From an uncultured Lachnospiraceae bacterium (lineage in GTDB: Bacteria; Bacillota; Clostridia; Lachnospirales; Lachnospiraceae): a DNA stretch of 15,579 nt. This document shows, piece by piece, positions 1 to 8,459 of this stretch. The stretch's first letter is position 1. Each line of letters opens with the position of its first letter. The stretch is from assembly GCA_902803305.1 (NCBI GenBank), contig CADCPL010000002.1, positions 1 to 15,579 of the forward strand, read 5' to 3'. Under the pieces are notes generated by a model that worked only from the letters and a program-made list of their open reading frames with translations, did no database searches and was not told where the DNA came from. The translations under genes and the position numbers were made by a program.

Positions 1-1
1 A

Positions 2-3000
2 GAAGATGTCAAGTATTCTATTGAGGAATGTAAGGAACGTGACGCAACATACGCTGCCCCCCTTAAGGTTCGTGTACGTCTTTACAATAAGACGGATGAC
101 AAGATCATAGAGCACGAGATCTTTATGGGCGACCTTCCTCTTATGACAGCAACCGGCACATTCGTTATCAACGGAGCAGAGCGTGTTATCGTCAGCCAGC
201 TGGTTCGCTCCCCCGGAATCTATTACGGAATAACTCATGATAAATTCGGTAAGAAGCTGTACTCATGTACGGTAATACCTAACAGAGGTGCATGGTTGGA
301 GTATGAAACAGACTCCAATGATGTGTTCTTTGTGCGCGTGGATCGTACAAGAAAGGTACCTGTAACGGTACTGCTCAGATCCCTTGGACTTGGTACCAAT
401 CAGGAGATACTTGATCTTTTCGGAGATGAGCCGAAGATATTGGCATCATTTTCAAAAGACGTTGCGACCAATTACCAGGAAGGTCTTCTTGAATTATACA
501 AGAAGATAAGACCCGGTGAGCCTCTTGCTGTTGAAAGCGCAGAGAGTCTTATCAATGCGATGTTCTTTGATCCGAGAAGATATGACCTGGCAAAGGTCGG
601 CCGTTACAAGTTTAATAAGAAGCTCATGCTCCGCAATCGTATCAGGAACAGAGTACTTGCAGAGGATGTGGTGGATCCCAATACAGGAGAGATCCTGGCA
701 GAAGCAGGCGCAACAGTTACGGTTGAACTTGCCGACAGGATACAGAATTCCGCTGTTCCATATGTAGTGATACAGGGCGAAGAGCGTAACGTGAGAGTTC
801 TTTCCAATATGATGGTAGACATCACGAGCTTCATAGATTGCGATCCGAAGGAACTGGGTATCACGGAACTCGTTTATTACCCCGCCCTTCAGGCGCTCCT
901 TTCCGAATATGCCGACAGACCGGATGAGCTTGCGGAAGCGATATCCGAATCTGTTCATGCACTCATTCCCAAGCATATCACTCCGGAAGATATTTTTGCT
1001 TCCATTAACTACAATATGCATCTTGAGTACGGTTTCGGAAACGATGATGACATCGATCATCTCGGAAACCGTCGTATCCGTGCGGTCGGCGAACTGTTAC
1101 AGAATCAGTACAGGATCGGCCTTTCAAGACTTGAGAGAGTCGTTCGTGAGAGAATGACAACGCAGGATCTGGAGGGAATATCTCCCCAGCAGCTTATCAA
1201 TATCAAGCCTGTTACGGCTGCTGTTAAGGAGTTCTTCGGATCATCACAGCTGTCACAGTTCATGGATCAGAACAACCCGCTCGGTGAGCTTACTCATAAG
1301 AGAAGGCTTTCGGCACTCGGTCCCGGTGGTCTGTCAAGAGATCGTGCAGGATTCGAGGTCCGAGACGTTCACTATTCACATTACGGAAGAATGTGTCCCA
1401 TCGAGACACCCGAAGGTCCCAACATCGGTCTTATCAACTCACTTGCGTGCTACGCAAGGATCAATGAGTACGGATTTGTTGAGGCTCCTTACAGAAAGAT
1501 AGATCATTCCGATCCCGAAAACCCGAGGGTAACGGATGAGGTTGTATACATGACAGCCGACGAAGAGGACAATTACCATGTAGCACAGGCTAATGAGCCG
1601 CTGGATGATAAAGGGCACTTTAAAAGGAACAACGTATCCGGTCGTTTCCGCGATGAGACACAGGAATACGACAAGTCTATGTTTGATTTCATGGATGTGT
1701 CTCCCAAGATGGTGTTCTCGGTAGCTACGGCACTCATTCCTTTCCTTGAGAATGACGATGCAAACCGTGCTCTCATGGGATCCAACATGCAGCGTCAGGC
1801 AGTTCCGCTTCTTAAAACGGAAGCTCCCGTCATAGGTACGGGAATGGAACCCAAGGCTGCCGTCGATTCGGGAGTGTGCGTTGTTGCCAAAAAGAGCGGT
1901 ACAGTTATCAGTTCGGTATCGGATGAGATCGTTGTGAAGAACGATGATAAGACGATAGAGACATATCATCTTACCAAGTTCCTTCGCTCGAACCAGTCCA
2001 ACTGTTATAACCAGAAGCCGATAGTCGATAAGGGCGAGCATGTAGAAGCAGGTCAGGTTATCGCTGACGGACCTTCCACATCAAACGGAGAGATGGCTCT
2101 CGGCAAGAACCCTCTCATAGCTTTCATGACATGGGAAGGTTACAACTACGAGGATGCAGTTCTTCTGTCGGAAAGACTTGTTCAGGAAGATGTATATACA
2201 TCCGTACATATAGAGGAGCATGAGGCTGAGGCAAGAGATACCAAGCTCGGACCCGAGGAGATCACAAGAGACGTTCCCGGAGTCGGTGAGGATGCACTTA
2301 AGGATCTTGACGAGAACGGTATCATCCGTATCGGTGCCGAAGTAAGAGCCGGAGATATCCTCGTGGGTAAGGTAACACCCAAGGGTGAAACGGAGCTTAC
2401 CGCTGAAGAGAGACTTCTTCGTGCGATTTTCGGTGAGAAGGCAAGAGAAGTAAGGGATACATCCCTGAAGGTTCCTCACGGAGAATACGGTATCATCGTT
2501 GATGCAAAAGTATTTACAAGAGAGAACGGAGATGAACTTCCTCCGGGAGTCAACAAATCCGTAAGAATATATATCGCTCAAAAGAGAAAGATATCCGTCG
2601 GTGATAAGATGGCAGGTCGTCACGGAAACAAGGGTGTCGTATCACGTGTGCTTCCGATAGAGGATATGCCTTATCTTCCCAACGGTCGTCCCGTGGATAT
2701 AGTCCTTAATCCTCTGGGCGTTCCTTCGCGTATGAATATCGGTCAGGTGCTTGAGATCCATCTGTCACTTGCGGCAAAGGCACTTGGCTTTAACATCGCG
2801 ACTCCGGTCTTTGACGGAGCGGACGAAGATGACATCATGGATACGCTCGATCTTGCGAACGACTATGTAAATCTTCCTTTTGATGCAAAAGAGGCAAAGG
2901 AATCGAAAGATAAGTCGGGAGTTACGTTTGAAAGCCTTCACAAGGCAGAACTTCTTCCCGAGGTTTATGAATATCTGTCAGAGAACAGAGATCACAGAAC

Positions 3001-3676
3001 TCTCTGGAAAGGAGTTCCGATCTCGAGAGACGGTAAAGTAAGACTTCGTGACGGACGTACGGGAGAATACTTTGACAGTCCGGTCACAATAGGTCACATG
3101 CACTACCTGAAGCTTCACCATTTGGTAGACGATAAGATCCATGCACGTTCTACCGGTCCTTACTCACTTGTAACGCAGCAGCCTCTCGGCGGTAAAGCGC
3201 AGTTCGGCGGACAGCGTTTCGGAGAGATGGAAGTTTGGGCACTTGAAGCATACGGTGCATCGTATACATTGCAGGAGATCCTGACAGTCAAGTCCGATGA
3301 CGTTATCGGTCGTGTCAAGACTTATGAAGCCATCATCAAGGGTGACAACATTCCCAAGGGTGGTATTCCCGAGTCGTTCAAGGTTCTTCTCAAAGAACTC
3401 CAGTCACTTGGTCTGGATGTACGCGTACTGCGTGATGACAATACGGAAGTCGAGATCAAGGAAACCGTTGATTACGGTGAAACAGACATGAGATCCGTTC
3501 TTGAAGGAGATTTCAAGGATTATCGCAAAGATGAGAACTTCGGTAAGGGCGGTTACGGCGTTCAGGAGATCGATGAGGACAGCGGAGAATTCGTTGACAT
3601 CGATGAGTCGGGCGACGATATGTACGGCGAAGACGACGGTGATTTCGATGACAGTTACGATGACACAGAGGAATGA
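2..3676 (+). CDS. rpoB: RNA polymerase beta subunit, 5'-truncated by the window edge
   Basis: Beta subunit of the core RNA polymerase; with beta' it forms the catalytic cleft. The reading frame is open from base 2, and 1224 residues are present. By comparison with Bacillus RpoB, roughly 75-80 N-terminal residues lie outside. Visible landmarks are the protrusion motif GTFVINGAERVIVSQLVRSP and the rifampicin pocket at about 1241-1323 (SSQLSQFMDQNN...HKRRLSALG). That pocket keeps the Asp, His and Ser equivalent to E. coli D516, H526 and S531, so no classical resistance change is seen. Also present are the active-site segment KISVGDKMAGRHGNKGVVSR and the C-terminal clamp motif GGKAQFGGQRFGEMEVWALE. 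About 54 residues at 2869-3030 and a strongly acidic tail of about 50 residues (rich in Asp, Glu and Gly) are additions relative to Bacillus. The stop TGA is at 3674-3676, and rpoC follows 35 bases later, consistent with an rpoBC operon. Identity is certain. Confidence 0.98.
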   Translation, partial: EDVKYSIEECKERDATYAAPLKVRVRLYNKTDDKIIEHEIFMGDLPLMTATGTFVINGAERVIVSQLVRSPGIYYGITHDKFGKKLYSCTVIPNRGAWLEYETDSNDVFFVRVDRTRKVPVTVLLRSLGLGTNQEILDLFGDEPKILASFSKDVATNYQEGLLELYKKIRPGEPLAVESAESLINAMFFDPRRYDLAKVGRYKFNKKLMLRNRIRNRVLAEDVVDPNTGEILAEAGATVTVELADRIQNSAVPYVVIQGEERNVRVLSNMMVDITSFIDCDPKELGITELVYYPALQALLSEYADRPDELAEAISESVHALIPKHITPEDIFASINYNMHLEYGFGNDDDIDHLGNRRIRAVGELLQNQYRIGLSRLERVVRERMTTQDLEGISPQQLINIKPVTAAVKEFFGSSQLSQFMDQNNPLGELTHKRRLSALGPGGLSRDRAGFEVRDVHYSHYGRMCPIETPEGPNIGLINSLACYARINEYGFVEAPYRKIDHSDPENPRVTDEVVYMTADEEDNYHVAQANEPLDDKGHFKRNNVSGRFRDETQEYDKSMFDFMDVSPKMVFSVATALIPFLENDDANRALMGSNMQRQAVPLLKTEAPVIGTGMEPKAAVDSGVCVVAKKSGTVISSVSDEIVVKNDDKTIETYHLTKFLRSNQSNCYNQKPIVDKGEHVEAGQVIADGPSTSNGEMALGKNPLIAFMTWEGYNYEDAVLLSERLVQEDVYTSVHIEEHEAEARDTKLGPEEITRDVPGVGEDALKDLDENGIIRIGAEVRAGDILVGKVTPKGETELTAEERLLRAIFGEKAREVRDTSLKVPHGEYGIIVDAKVFTRENGDELPPGVNKSVRIYIAQKRKISVGDKMAGRHGNKGVVSRVLPIEDMPYLPNGRPVDIVLNPLGVPSRMNIGQVLEIHLSLAAKALGFNIATPVFDGADEDDIMDTLDLANDYVNLPFDAKEAKESKDKSGVTFESLHKAELLPEVYEYLSENRDHRTLWKGVPISRDGKVRLRDGRTGEYFDSPVTIGHMHYLKLHHLVDDKIHARSTGPYSLVTQQPLGGKAQFGGQRFGEMEVWALEAYGASYTLQEILTVKSDDVIGRVKTYEAIIKGDNIPKGGIPESFKVLLKELQSLGLDVRVLRDDNTEVEIKETVDYGETDMRSVLEGDFKDYRKDENFGKGGYGVQEIDEDSGEFVDIDESGDDMYGEDDGDFDDSYDDTEE

Positions 3677-3711
3677 TCACAGCCTATACTTTTTCATAAA
3701 AGGAGCGAAAA

Positions 3712-6700
3712 ATGGCAGAACAGAATAAAGAAGCTTACGAGCCTTTAACTTTTGATTCGATCAGGATCGGACTTGCTTCACCCGAGAAGATCAGAGAGTG
3801 GTCAAGGGGTGAGGTTAGAAAGCCTGAAACGATCAACTACAGAACACTTAAGCCCGAGAAGGACGGACTTTTCTGCGAAAGGATATTCGGACCCTCAAAA
3901 GACTGGGAGTGTCACTGCGGAAAGTACAAGAAGATCCGTTATAAGGGTGTTATCTGCGACCGATGCGGTGTTGAGGTAACAAAGGCAAATGTACGTCGTG
4001 AACGTATGGGCCATATTGAACTTGCGGCACCGGTATCGCATATATGGTATTTCAAGGGAATCCCCAGCCGTATGGGACTGATCCTTGATCTGTCTCCGAG
4101 AACCCTTGAGAAGGTTTTGTATTTTGCAAATTATATAGTGCTCGATCCTATGGCAACGGACCTTAAGTACAAGCAGGTACTTACGGAAGCCGAGTATCAG
4201 AAGGAATACGAGCAGTATGAAGGAAGATTCCGTGTGGGAATGGGTGCGGAAGCCATAAAAGAGCTTCTTATGGCCATAGATCTCGATGCGGAGGCAGAAG
4301 AACTCAAGGCACAGCTTGAAGATTCAACAGGCCAGAAGAAGGCAAAGATCATCAAGAGACTTGAGGTTGTGGAAGCTTTCCGTGAGTCGGGAAACAAGCC
4401 CGAGTGGATGATCATGGATGTTATCCCTGTTATCCCGCCCGATCTTCGTCCCATGGTACAGCTTGACGGCGGAAGATTTGCAACATCCGACCTTAACGAT
4501 CTGTACAGAAGGATCATCAACCGTAATAACCGTCTTAAGAGACTGCTTGAGCTTGGTGCTCCCGATATCATTGTCCGCAATGAGAAGAGAATGCTCCAGG
4601 AGGCTGTTGACGCACTTATCGATAACGGCCGCCGCGGACGTCCGGTAACGGGTCCCGGAAACAGACCTCTCAAGTCGCTTTCAGACATGCTTAAAGGTAA
4701 GTCGGGACGTTTCCGTCAGAACCTTCTCGGAAAGCGTGTTGACTATTCGGGACGTTCGGTTATCGTCGTCGGTCCGGAACTTAAGATATATCAGTGCGGT
4801 CTCCCCAAGGAGATGGCTATAGAATTGTTCAAGCCTTTTGTCATGAAAGAGCTTGTGGCAAATAAATCCGCTCATAACATCAAGAATGCAAAGAAGATGG
4901 TCGAGCGTCTCCGTCCCGAAGTCTGGGATGTGCTCGAGGATGTCATCAAAGAACATCCCGTAATGCTCAACCGTGCACCAACACTGCACAGACTCGGAAT
5001 CCAGGCGTTTGAGCCCATTCTTGTTGAAGGTAAGGCTATAAAGCTTCATCCTCTTGTATGTACGGCATTTAACGCCGACTTTGACGGAGACCAGATGGCT
5101 GTCCATCTTCCTTTGTCGGTTGAAGCACAGGCAGAATGCAGATTCCTTCTGCTCTCGCCCAACAACCTGCTGAAACCTTCGGATGGAGGTCCTGTTGCCG
5201 TTCCTTCACAGGATATGGTTCTTGGTATCTACTATCTTACAATGGAGAGAATGAGAGATCTTTCCAAGGATCCTGATTTTGACGGTGAGCCGGTGATAAG
5301 CTTCCCTGCTACCGAAAAAGAAGCACAGGATGCCAAGGCTGCCATCAAGGAACTTAAGGAAGTAGCGGAAGGCAAGACAGAAGAAGCTGCCAAAGCAAAA
5401 GAAAAGATGGAGCAGATCCGCTCATCATTCATAGAGGCATCATCAAAGGCGTTCTATTCCTATCAGGAGGCTAAGGAAAAAGCCGTTAAGGCAGGAAAGA
5501 GTGTCGATTCCGTAAAGGAGACGGCGATAGAGCGTGACACGATCATCAGGATCAATATCGATCCTGAGCGTGACAGATGGATAGTTTGTGAGATGGTCGA
5601 TGTTCTCGGAAGATATTACAACTCCATGAACCAGGCTCTTCTTGCTCATGAAAATCAGGAGATCACGCTGCATCAGCCCATTATCGTATACAGGGAGAAG
5701 GTCCTTCCCGACGGAAACCGCGTTTCGGGAATGATCAAAACAACCCTCGGAAGACTTATCTTCAATGAGATACTTCCGCAGGATCTCGGATTTGTTGACA
5801 GGGAAAACCCTGAAAACGCACTTAAGCTTGAAGTTGATTTCCATGTTGGTAAGTCGCACCTTAAGAAGATACTTGAGAAGGTCATCAACAATCACGGAGC
5901 AACGAAGACAGCAGAAGTTCTTGATGATATCAAGGCAATGGGATACAAGTATTCCACCCAGGCTGCCATGACTGTTTCGATATCGGATATGACCGTTCCT
6001 GCGGCTAAGCAGGAAATGCTTGATGAGGCCCAGGTAACCGTTGAAAAGATCACACGTAACTACAAGCGTGGTCTTATCACGGAAGAAGAAAGACATGACG
6101 GTGTCATCAATACATGGAAGAATACTGATGAAAATATCACAAAAGAGCTTATAGACGGACTTGATAAATACAATAACATCTATATGATGGCAGACTCAGG
6201 AGCCCGTGGATCGAACAAGCAGATCAAACAGCTTGCAGGTATGCGTGGTCTTATGGCAGATACAACAGGTAAGACCATTGAGCTCCCGATCAAGTCGAAT
6301 TTCCGTGAAGGTCTTGACGTTCTGGAGTACTTCATGTCAGCTCACGGAGCACGTAAAGGTCTGTCGGATACGGCTCTTCGAACAGCCGATTCGGGTTACC
6401 TTACAAGAAGACTTGTTGATATCTCACAGGAGCTTATCATTCGTGAGCAGGATTGTTCCGAGAAGCGCGCAACAATCCCCGGAATGTATGTCAAAGCTTT
6501 TGCGGACGGTAAGGAAGTGATAGAGACACTTCACGACCGTATCCTCGGAAGGTATGCAGCAGAAGATATTCTTGACAAGGACGGAAATGTACTTGTTAAG
6601 AAAAATCATATGATAACACCGAGAAGAGTGGAGATCGTACTTAAGAATGCGGTCGATTCGGAAAAGACACCTATCCTTGAATCCAAGATAGGTATCAAGA

Positions 6701-7755
6701 TCCGTAATATCCTTACTTGTAAGTGTCATAACGGAATATGCAGTAAGTGCTACGGCGCGAACATGGCATCCGGTGAAATGGTTCAGGTAGGTGAGGCTGT
6801 CGGTATCATCGCTGCACAGTCGATCGGTGAGCCCGGTACACAGCTTACCATGAGAACGTTCCATACCGGTGGTGTTGCCGGAGACGATATCACACAGGGT
6901 CTTCCCCGTGTAGAGGAATTGTTTGAGGCACGTAAACCCAAGGGTCTGGCTATAATTTCCGAGATCTCGGGACGTGCGGTACTGCAGGATACCAAGAAGA
7001 AGCGTGAGGTAGTGGTAACAAATGATGAGACAGGCGAGAGCAAGACTTATCTTATTCCTTACGGTTCACGTCCCAAGATAAACGAGGAAGGCGTGGATAT
7101 TCAGGCGGGTGATGAGCTTACAGACGGTTCGGTAAATCCTCACGATATCCTGAAGATTAAAGGAGTCCGTGCAGCACAGGATTACATGCTCAGAGAAGTT
7201 CAGAGAGTTTACAGACTTCAGGGTGTTGAGATCAACGATAAGCATATCGAAGTGATAGTAAGGCAGATGCTCAAGAAAGTCCGCGTAGAGGATGAAGGAG
7301 ATTCGGATCTGCTCCAGGGTTCACTTGTCGATGCACTTGAGCTTGAAGATCTGAATGAAGCTCTTGAGGCAGAAGGCAAGAAGCCGGTTGAGGCAAAGCA
7401 GGTGATGCTCGGTATCACCAAGGCAAGCCTTGCAACAAGTTCGTTCCTGTCGGCAGCATCCTTCCAGGAGACCACAAGGGTTCTTACGGAAGCTGCTATA
7501 AAGGGCAAGGTAGATCCGCTCATCGGACTTAAGGAAAATGTCATAATCGGTAAGCTTATACCTGCAGGAACAGGAATGAAGCAGTACAGGAATGTAATGC
7601 TTGACACATCGCTTCCCGACAGCATAGCAGTACCTGCAATAAATGAGCAGGACGATCCGGCAGGAGATGCAGATGACGGATCCGAAGTGATCGTAGCTGA
7701 GTCCGAAGAGGTCGAGGAGGAGATCGAAGAAGTTGTAACGGTTTCCGAAGAGTAA
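3712..7755 (+). CDS. rpoC: RNA polymerase beta' subunit
   Basis: Complete beta' subunit, 1347 residues, which carries the catalytic Mg site of RNA polymerase. The start ATG has an AAAAGGAG site at 3698-3705. Visible in order are the N-terminal zinc site (C67, C69, C82, C85), the rudder/lid region with GKRVDYSGRSVIVVGPEL, and the active-site motif NADFDGDQ at 454-461 with aspartates 456, 458 and 460. Next come the bridge-helix region around SAHGARKGLSDTALRTADSG, the second zinc site (C915, C1003, C1010, C1013) and the trigger-loop motif MRTFHTGG from residue 1047. The C-terminus is acidic. The protein is longer than the roughly 1200 residues usual in Firmicutes. Most of the excess is a Lys/Glu/Ala-rich segment at about residues 515-634 (5254-5613), between MVLGIYYLTMER and MNQALLAHENQEITLH. 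The frame is intact through it, so it looks like a genuine lineage-specific insertion. Transcription ends at the hairpin at 7776-7811. Confidence 0.98.
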   Translation: MAEQNKEAYEPLTFDSIRIGLASPEKIREWSRGEVRKPETINYRTLKPEKDGLFCERIFGPSKDWECHCGKYKKIRYKGVICDRCGVEVTKANVRRERMGHIELAAPVSHIWYFKGIPSRMGLILDLSPRTLEKVLYFANYIVLDPMATDLKYKQVLTEAEYQKEYEQYEGRFRVGMGAEAIKELLMAIDLDAEAEELKAQLEDSTGQKKAKIIKRLEVVEAFRESGNKPEWMIMDVIPVIPPDLRPMVQLDGGRFATSDLNDLYRRIINRNNRLKRLLELGAPDIIVRNEKRMLQEAVDALIDNGRRGRPVTGPGNRPLKSLSDMLKGKSGRFRQNLLGKRVDYSGRSVIVVGPELKIYQCGLPKEMAIELFKPFVMKELVANKSAHNIKNAKKMVERLRPEVWDVLEDVIKEHPVMLNRAPTLHRLGIQAFEPILVEGKAIKLHPLVCTAFNADFDGDQMAVHLPLSVEAQAECRFLLLSPNNLLKPSDGGPVAVPSQDMVLGIYYLTMERMRDLSKDPDFDGEPVISFPATEKEAQDAKAAIKELKEVAEGKTEEAAKAKEKMEQIRSSFIEASSKAFYSYQEAKEKAVKAGKSVDSVKETAIERDTIIRINIDPERDRWIVCEMVDVLGRYYNSMNQALLAHENQEITLHQPIIVYREKVLPDGNRVSGMIKTTLGRLIFNEILPQDLGFVDRENPENALKLEVDFHVGKSHLKKILEKVINNHGATKTAEVLDDIKAMGYKYSTQAAMTVSISDMTVPAAKQEMLDEAQVTVEKITRNYKRGLITEEERHDGVINTWKNTDENITKELIDGLDKYNNIYMMADSGARGSNKQIKQLAGMRGLMADTTGKTIELPIKSNFREGLDVLEYFMSAHGARKGLSDTALRTADSGYLTRRLVDISQELIIREQDCSEKRATIPGMYVKAFADGKEVIETLHDRILGRYAAEDILDKDGNVLVKKNHMITPRRVEIVLKNAVDSEKTPILESKIGIKIRNILTCKCHNGICSKCYGANMASGEMVQVGEAVGIIAAQSIGEPGTQLTMRTFHTGGVAGDDITQGLPRVEELFEARKPKGLAIISEISGRAVLQDTKKKREVVVTNDETGESKTYLIPYGSRPKINEEGVDIQAGDELTDGSVNPHDILKIKGVRAAQDYMLREVQRVYRLQGVEINDKHIEVIVRQMLKKVRVEDEGDSDLLQGSLVDALELEDLNEALEAEGKKPVEAKQVMLGITKASLATSSFLSAASFQETTRVLTEAAIKGKVDPLIGLKENVIIGKLIPAGTGMKQYRNVMLDTSLPDSIAVPAINEQDDPAGDADDGSEVIVAESEEVEEEIEEVVTVSEE
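5254..5613 (+). other. Charged, probably helical insertion inside rpoC
   Basis: This sub-region encodes about 115-120 RpoC residues with no counterpart in the Bacillus or E. coli proteins as I know them. There, the YYLT motif is followed within about 15-20 residues by the A-L-L-A-Y-x-N-G segment. It is rich in Lys, Glu, Ala and Gln with no Pro in its central part (EVAEGKTEEAAKAKEKMEQI and following), which suggests long amphipathic or coiled-coil helices. It then passes into a mixed segment with IRINIDPERDRWIVCE. Codon use looks like the rest of rpoC and the frame is unbroken. The boundaries are estimated from remembered alignments. Confidence 0.6.
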
Positions 7756-7775
7756 GACAGAGGATAAGATAATAA

Positions 7776-7811
7776 AACAGACAGAGGAGAGATCCTCTGT
7801 CTGTTATTTTT
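7776..7811. terminator. Strong intrinsic terminator after rpoC, probably bidirectional
   Basis: A perfect 13-bp stem (AACAGACAGAGGA at 7776-7788 pairing with 7793-7805) closes a GAGA loop and is followed by TTATTTTT on the plus strand. On the minus strand the same hairpin is followed by TTTTATTAT. It lies between the 3' end of rpoC and the 3' end of the convergent minus-strand gene, so it can serve both. The left-arm sequence GACAGAGGA also occurs just after the rpoC stop (7756-7764), giving the right arm a second, weaker pairing partner. Confidence 0.9.
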
Positions 7812-7851
7812 GTAAATAAAGAAAAATATCCCCGATAAGTTATCCGCCTGA

Positions 7852-8292
7852 TCAGAACTGTCCGATGTACATCGAAGCAACCGAATCCTCGGCATCCTTG
7901 GCGAGCTGATATGATCTTATGGGATGGAAGAAACTTCTTGAGTCGTTAAAGAATCTTCTGTCTGCCGGTGAAAGCTTGCCTGACATCTCCACGATGTTCC
8001 TGCGTATGGAAAGATACCATGCACTGTATAACGACATGATGGTGATCGCAAGAAAAGCAAGACTTATCCACATGATATATGAGCTTGTATCTGACATCGG
8101 AACTGCAGCGAGCGGAACATCCTCATTCTGAACAACAAAGAATACATAATCACCGGAATGTACCGAAGCACTCTCCGCAGTCTCGCCCGCGCCGGCCTCC
8201 GTAGCCATGAGTCCGATCACCGGAAGAAGGAACAGTGCGATAAAAGCTATTGCTGCAAGTATACGAACGGCAATCCTACGTTTTTTGTTCAT
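7852..8292 (-). CDS. Small two-helix membrane protein of unknown function
   Basis: A 146-residue protein that I do not recognise. The chosen start is the ATG read from 8292 (MNKKRR...). It lies 6 bases after AGAGGA (8304-8299), whereas the upstream in-frame ATGs at 8298 and 8325 touch the site or precede it. A basic N-terminus leads into a hydrophobic segment (residues 7-29), ending near A-G-A-G, which could be a signal peptide or an anchor. An extracytoplasmic stretch of about 40 residues rich in Ala, Glu and Ser follows, containing EDVPLAAVP. A second helix (72-95) and a basic cytoplasmic tail of about 50 residues complete it. A V-P-L-A-type motif just before a membrane helix is reminiscent of surface-anchored clostridial proteins, but that is only a resemblance. 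The gene converges on rpoC and diverges from the pilus-associated cluster. No convincing promoter was found for it. Confidence 0.75.
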   Translation of the reverse strand: MNKKRRIAVRILAAIAFIALFLLPVIGLMATEAGAGETAESASVHSGDYVFFVVQNEDVPLAAVPMSDTSSYIMWISLAFLAITIMSLYSAWYLSIRRNIVEMSGKLSPADRRFFNDSRSFFHPIRSYQLAKDAEDSVASMYIGQF

Positions 8293-8360
8293 GATCATTC
8301 CTCTTTCATAATTAATGCAAAACATACTACCTTCATTTAATAAAGACGTGGCAGGATCAT

Positions 8361-8379
8361 AAAAAGGTTCAGCCTTTTT
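8361..8379. repeat. Short inverted repeat in the divergent intergenic region
   Basis: AAAAAGG (8361-8367) is separated by 5 bases from CCTTTTT (8373-8379), a 7-bp stem with only two G-C pairs. It lies upstream of the putative promoter of the GGDEF-led operon, between two divergent genes. It could be an operator or a weak hairpin. It ends in T runs on both strands but has no gene upstream to terminate, so no role is assigned. Confidence 0.35.
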
Positions 8380-8382
8380 GCC

Positions 8383-8411
8383 TTTTCTTTTTATGTCACA
8401 AGGTATATAAT
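8383..8411 (+). promoter_or_regulatory. Putative sigma-A promoter for the GGDEF-sigma-pilus operon
   Basis: A perfect TATAAT -10 box is at 8406-8411. At 17-bp spacing the -35 hexamer is TTTTCT (8383-8388), a poor match to TTGACA, so the promoter may be weak or activator-dependent. It is the only good -10 candidate I found ahead of the first gene of the run, whose ATG follows 48 bases downstream. Confidence 0.5.
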
Positions 8412-8459
8412 TAACAGGATACGGAGTCGGTTTTAAGCGGGACGAGAAGGTTATACACT

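Noticed and set aside
1241..1323. Rifampicin-resistance substitution in rpoB; streptomycin-resistance substitution in rpsL
   Set aside because: Residues equivalent to E. coli RpoB D516, H526 and S531 and to S12 K42 and K87 are wild type.
494..2623. Long open frames on the minus strand and other plus frames inside rpoB
   Set aside because: They lie wholly within an unmistakable rpoB frame, have no ribosome binding sites worth noting and encode no recognisable domains; they are by-products of codon bias.
4197..7043. Long antisense and alternative-frame open stretches inside rpoC, up to about 217 codons
   Set aside because: The rpoC frame is fully conserved across them, and the alternative translations are Ser- or Cys-rich without domains.
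7218..7895. A 225-codon minus-strand frame over the 3' end of rpoC and its terminator
   Set aside because: It runs antisense through conserved rpoC, crosses the terminator hairpin and is extremely Ser-rich; the real minus-strand gene is the adjacent one in another frame.
8361..8390. Hairpin with T runs as an intrinsic terminator
   Set aside because: The stem is only 7 bp with two G-C pairs, and no gene ends upstream on either strand. Listed only as an inverted repeat.
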